The notes under the pieces were generated by a model. It searched no databases. It worked only from the letters and a program-made list of their open reading frames with translations, and was not told where the DNA came from. A program made the translations under genes and the position numbers. A DNA stretch of 64,000 bases from Syntrophobotulus glycolicus DSM 8271 (lineage in GTDB: Bacteria; Bacillota; Desulfitobacteriia; Desulfitobacteriales; Syntrophobotulaceae), in the NCBI RefSeq assembly GCF_000190635.1, contig NC_015172.1, positions 1,116,001 to 1,180,000 on the forward strand. Reading direction: 5' to 3'. This document shows, one piece after another, positions 60,634-64,000 of the stretch. The stretch's first letter is position 1, and each line of letters opens with the position of its first letter.

Positions 60634-63225
60634 ATGAAAACCTTTCTCCTGATCGCGCTCATCATGATAACAGGACTGATCTTCCCGCTTGCGGTCCAAG
60701 CGGCGCCGGACAGTCCGGGAACGGAGCTCGGCGCGAGGGATGACGGCGGGGGGCCGGGCGGGAGCGGTGAGGACGGGCCCGGGAAAACGGAGCCGGCGGC
60801 CGGACGGGAAAAGCTGCTCAGCGCGGCCGCCCTGGCCGGCGCTGTCCTCCTGGTCCTGACGGCGGTGCTCCTGAGGATGCTCCGGAAAAACAATCAGGCC
60901 CTCGCGGCCGCCCAAAAGGAGCTGGAGAACAGCCGCCGCCTGATGCAGACCTTTATCGACGCCGATGACACCATGGTCTACCTTAAGGACGAGCATCTGA
61001 ACTATATCCTGCTCAATCAGGCTTTCGCCGATTTTTACGGCTGTTCGCCGGAAACCATCCTCGGACGTGACGAGTTTGCGCTGTCTGCCCCGGAATTCGC
61101 GGAAGGCCGCAGGAAGCAGGATCTGGCCGCGTTAGAGCGAGGGGCGCTGGTGATCGAGGAGATCGCGGTCAAGGGCAGAACCTACACGGCGCGAAAATTC
61201 CCCGTGCGCATGCCCGGCGGAGAGTACGGTGTCGGCGCTTATATCCGGGATATCACGGAAGAACACTTCCGGCAGCGCAGCCGGGAACGCATGCTCAGAC
61301 AGAACAAGCTGCTTCTGGAGGTGCTGGGCCGCAGCTTCGGCAGCAGGCAGGAGCAGCTTGATTATGCCCTGCATGAGCTTCTGAAATTAGCGGAGAGCCG
61401 CTATGGCTGCATCTGCTTTTATGATGAGGAAAAAGAGGAATTTACCCTCCAGGCCTGGGCAAAGAGTATCCCCGGGGAAGGCGGAGTGCCGGGCCGGGGA
61501 GAGGGGCCCGCGGAAATCGGAATCTGGGGGGAGGCGGTCAGGCAGCGCCGCCCGCTGATCGTCAATGCGTTCACCCCACCCGGTCTCCGGAAAGAGGGAG
61601 ACCTCAAAGGGCATCCCGGACTGCAAAAGTTGATGGCGGTTCCCCTTTTCATTGAGGGTAAAATCGTGGCCGTCGCCGGCTTCGGCAACCGGCCGGCCGA
61701 TTATGGCCAGGCGGACGCCGGGGAAATGACCATGCTGCTGAGCGGGGTATGGAACGCCGTACAGCGCAGAGCATCGGTGGAAACCCTGGCCTACGAGCGC
61801 AACAAATACCGCCAGACCCTGCTGTCCATCGGGGACGGGGTCATGGTGATCGACAGGGATAAAAAGATTGAGATGCTCAACGCGGTGGCCTGCAGGCTGA
61901 CGGGCTGTTCGCCGGAAGCGGCGGTCGGTGTGAATTACAAGGAGGTCTTCTCTCTGTCCCATGAGCAGGAGGGGTTCACCATAGACGACCCCATCGAAAA
62001 AGTGTTTTTGACGGGAGAAGTCCAGGAGCTGGGAAACCACGCCATCCTCACGGCCAGGGACGGAACCGAGTACAATCTGGAGGACAGCGCCGCCCCCATT
62101 AAGGATGACAAAGGGGCGCTGGCCGGTGTGGTCCTCGTGTTCAGAGATGTCACGGAGAAAAAGGAACAGAGAAAGAAAATTGAATATATCAGCTTCCACG
62201 ATTCCCTGACCGGCCTGTACAACCGGCGCTTTTTTGAGGAAGAGCTGCACCGGATCGATACCGGGCGCAATCTGCCGATTTCCATCATAATGGGCGATGT
62301 CAACAGCCTGAAGCTGACCAACGATATTTTCGGCCACGCTTTCGGCGATATGCTGCTGGAAAGAGTGGCCGAGGTGATGACCAGCATCTGCCGGGCCGAT
62401 GATATCATAGCCCGCTGGGGCGGCGACGAATTCATCATCCTGCTGCCGCGAACAGACTCCGCACAAGCCGAGTCCATCGCCGGGAGGATAAAAGAAGAGG
62501 TGAGCGCCCAGCAAATCCGCGCCATCAGAAGCAGCATTTCCATAGGCCATGCCACCAAGGTGAGGATGTCTCAGGATATCATGCAGGTCCTGGGCAGCGC
62601 GGAAACGAAAATGTATTCCGTCAAAACCCTGGAGCGCAGTGATGTGCAGAGCCGGGAGCTGGCCGCCATCATCAATTCCCTCTCCGCAAACAGCGAGCTG
62701 GAAAGCCGGCACGCCATGCGGGTGAGCGCGCTGTGCCGGGAGTTCGGCAGGGCGCTGGAGCTGCCGGAATCGGAGATCCAGAAGCTCACGGAAGCGGCGC
62801 GGCTTCACGATATCGGGAAAATTGTCCTGGAGCCGGGCTTTCTAAAAAAAGGGGACAATCTCAGTCCGTCAGAATGGAGCGAGATGTACCGGCATCCCGT
62901 AATCGGCTACAGGATCCTGAATTCGTTCGACCATACGCTGGAATTGGCGGAGGTGGTGCTGGCTCATCATGAGAACTGGGACGGCTCCGGCTATCCCAAG
63001 GGGCTCAAAGGGGAGAAAATACCGCTTCTGGCCCGGATCATCTCAATCGCCGGGGTGTATGACCGCCTGAGGCATGACCCGGCCCAAGCCGGGACGAGAA
63101 GCCGGGAGGAGGCGCTCCGGGAGATCAGGCACTACGCGGGGACGCAATTAGACCCGGGGCTCGTGGACGCCTTTGTGGAAATGCTGGAAAACGGCCGGCT
63201 TGCGGAACCGGACCACTCAGTCTGA
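60634..63225 (+). CDS. Membrane PAS-GAF-PAS-GGDEF-HD-GYP protein
   Basis: The 863-residue protein has a signal-like N-terminus (FLLIALIMITGLIFPLAVQA), a second transmembrane helix (LAGAVLLVLTAVLLRML, about 70-87), PAS (about 95-215), GAF (about 225-380), PAS (about 385-510), GGDEF (at about 596, with I-site RADD) and HD-GYP (HDIGK at about 725, GYP at about 786). Both cyclase and phosphodiesterase motifs are intact. ATG 60634 is likely; GTG 60631 is one codon upstream. It follows the preceding cyclase by 21 bases and is the last gene of the cluster. Confidence 0.92.
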   Translation: MKTFLLIALIMITGLIFPLAVQAAPDSPGTELGARDDGGGPGGSGEDGPGKTEPAAGREKLLSAAALAGAVLLVLTAVLLRMLRKNNQALAAAQKELENSRRLMQTFIDADDTMVYLKDEHLNYILLNQAFADFYGCSPETILGRDEFALSAPEFAEGRRKQDLAALERGALVIEEIAVKGRTYTARKFPVRMPGGEYGVGAYIRDITEEHFRQRSRERMLRQNKLLLEVLGRSFGSRQEQLDYALHELLKLAESRYGCICFYDEEKEEFTLQAWAKSIPGEGGVPGRGEGPAEIGIWGEAVRQRRPLIVNAFTPPGLRKEGDLKGHPGLQKLMAVPLFIEGKIVAVAGFGNRPADYGQADAGEMTMLLSGVWNAVQRRASVETLAYERNKYRQTLLSIGDGVMVIDRDKKIEMLNAVACRLTGCSPEAAVGVNYKEVFSLSHEQEGFTIDDPIEKVFLTGEVQELGNHAILTARDGTEYNLEDSAAPIKDDKGALAGVVLVFRDVTEKKEQRKKIEYISFHDSLTGLYNRRFFEEELHRIDTGRNLPISIIMGDVNSLKLTNDIFGHAFGDMLLERVAEVMTSICRADDIIARWGGDEFIILLPRTDSAQAESIAGRIKEEVSAQQIRAIRSSISIGHATKVRMSQDIMQVLGSAETKMYSVKTLERSDVQSRELAAIINSLSANSELESRHAMRVSALCREFGRALELPESEIQKLTEAARLHDIGKIVLEPGFLKKGDNLSPSEWSEMYRHPVIGYRILNSFDHTLELAEVVLAHHENWDGSGYPKGLKGEKIPLLARIISIAGVYDRLRHDPAQAGTRSREEALREIRHYAGTQLDPGLVDAFVEMLENGRLAEPDHSV

Positions 63226-63429
63226 TGGGCAATGCAGGAAGGTTGTAAAAGGACCGCACCAATACATAAAATAAGGCCCGACCAGGGAGGTTGAATGAAA
63301 CGTTAAATTCTGGCAGATGAAAAGGCCGGGGATGCAAAAGAAAGAGCCGGAGGCATTTTATTAGGATTGCAGCGCCTAGAAGAGCTTAAAAGGCTGTAAC
63401 CGAATGATTGGTTGATTGTCTCCAACCGC

Positions 63430-63450
63430 GCCCGTCAGATGCTGACGGGC
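63430..63450. repeat. Perfect hairpin after the signalling cluster
   Basis: GCCCGTCAG-ATG-CTGACGGGC is a perfect 9-bp stem with a 3-base loop. No T-run follows, so it is not a classic terminator; it lies between converging genes. Confidence 0.6.
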
Positions 63451-63496
63451 CATGTTCGTTTCCTGGCGCAGAAAAGCCCTGCTGCTTGCTTCCACA

Positions 63497-64000
63497 TTAT
63501 TGCCATGAAACCTGCAAGGGTTCCCTGTCCACTAATCGTTTAAAAGTATAGGCCAGATATCCAACGAGCAACGCACCTGTGACGCTTTTGTTCTCGGGAA
63601 GCTGGAGAAGTTGCAGCAGAGGTTCATATCCCGCTGCAGCGCAATATTCGAATAACCCTGACCAGCAAGTGCCGAGCCCAAGCGCCGGTGCATAGAGCTG
63701 GGCATAGGCAAGCGCAAAATGAGTGTTGTCCCGGCCGAGAGCGAAACGCTCTTTCTGTGCCGTGGCGATGATCACACAGGGCGCATCCCTTAAAATCGTA
63801 TCCTTACCATTTTCACGATATCCGCGTATGGTATTGACGGTGTTTTTCGACCATGGGGATTTCCCCAAAGCACCGTGTCTTAAATCATCCTCTGCCCAAT
63901 CCGCAACCGCAGCTGCGATTGCTTTTAAGGTCGCAGGGTCATCCACAACAAGATAGGATACTCCTTGTGAATTGCAGGCTGTTGGTGCGAAACGGGCAAT
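63497..64000 (-). CDS. Nitroreductase family protein (N-terminus outside window)
   Basis: The minus-strand frame runs from the window edge to 63497 and reads ARFAPTACNSQGVSYLVVDD, then DAPCVIIATAQK, ALAYAQLYAPALGLGTCWSG and a C-terminal LVGYLAYTFKRL. This is the FMN-binding nitroreductase fold (NfsB/nitroreductase-type), with the end of the protein complete. Family members reduce nitro compounds, quinones or act as dehydrogenases. The start is beyond base 64000. Confidence 0.88.
   Translation of the reverse strand: MARFAPTACNSQGVSYLVVDDPATLKAIAAAVADWAEDDLRHGALGKSPWSKNTVNTIRGYRENGKDTILRDAPCVIIATAQKERFALGRDNTHFALAYAQLYAPALGLGTCWSGLFEYCAAAGYEPLLQLLQLPENKSVTGALLVGYLAYTFKRLVDREPLQVSWQ

Noticed and set aside
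59572-62808. Two long minus-strand frames opposite the GGDEF-HD-GYP genes
   Set aside because: They mirror the coding genes and show no start signal or known family.

Overview
The window looks like a chromosomal segment of an anaerobic, spore-forming Firmicute, probably a Clostridia member of the Desulfitobacterium/Desulfosporosinus type. This is inferred from three things: the prkA-yhbH-spoVR sporulation trio, strong AGGAGG-type ribosome binding sites with frequent TTG/GTG starts, and an acyl-CoA dehydrogenase/FixABCX module. No rRNA, tRNA, CRISPR array or complete insertion sequence was seen. Names and functions come from motif recognition by eye; no database search was run.

Region 1 (1-4.5 kb): the end of prkA, then yhbH and spoVR, a terminator, a small DUF3796-like membrane protein with its HTH regulator, and a small exported membrane protein. 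Region 2 (4.4-17.2 kb) is a coherent catabolic or respiratory island: an MFS carrier, two MaoC-type hydratase subunits, a CaiB-type CoA-transferase, an AMP-forming acyl-CoA ligase, a TetR regulator, a DASS-type permease, an acyl-CoA dehydrogenase and fixC-fixX-fixA-fixB. A 17-bp palindrome, ATAGAAT-N3-ATTCTAT, lies at all four promoter regions of this island and ties it into one regulon. The layout resembles the carnitine (cai/fix) pathway, but MaoC-type hydratases stand in for the crotonase CaiD, and the substrate is unknown.

Region 3 (17.2-24.7 kb): a decayed DUF4143-type ATPase behind three TTTAGCGG repeats, an aldehyde dehydrogenase, a DEAD-box helicase with a possible attenuator leader, an ECF sigma factor with a DUF4179 anti-sigma-like protein, remnants of a histidine kinase and a permease, and a hydrolase. 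Region 4 (24.7-45.4 kb) is AT-richer accessory DNA. It holds a lipoprotein, a Bce-type two-component/ABC peptide-sensing module with a TTACA-N4-TGTAA operator, several local repressors with palindromic operators, an isochorismatase-family hydrolase, a possible PD-(D/E)XK protein, a solo FabF, DegV plus a broken DegV copy, a second sigma/anti-sigma pair, and an ABC ATPase gene cut short next to an RloA/RloB (AbiL-like) phage-defence pair. Several gene remnants lie here. A duplicated 3' end of the lipoprotein gene brackets about 7 kb.

Region 5 (45.4-63.2 kb): an XRE regulator divergent from a large MalT/LAL-type LuxR regulator, then a long signalling cluster cheA-W-R-B-D, a PAS histidine kinase with a C-terminal HPt-like segment, a receiver protein with a DUF2442-like C-terminus, a chemoreceptor, and two adjacent PAS-GGDEF-HD-GYP proteins. 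There is no CheY and CheB lacks a receiver domain, so the array probably controls cyclic-di-GMP or another non-flagellar output through the single receiver protein. The window ends inside a nitroreductase-family gene on the minus strand.
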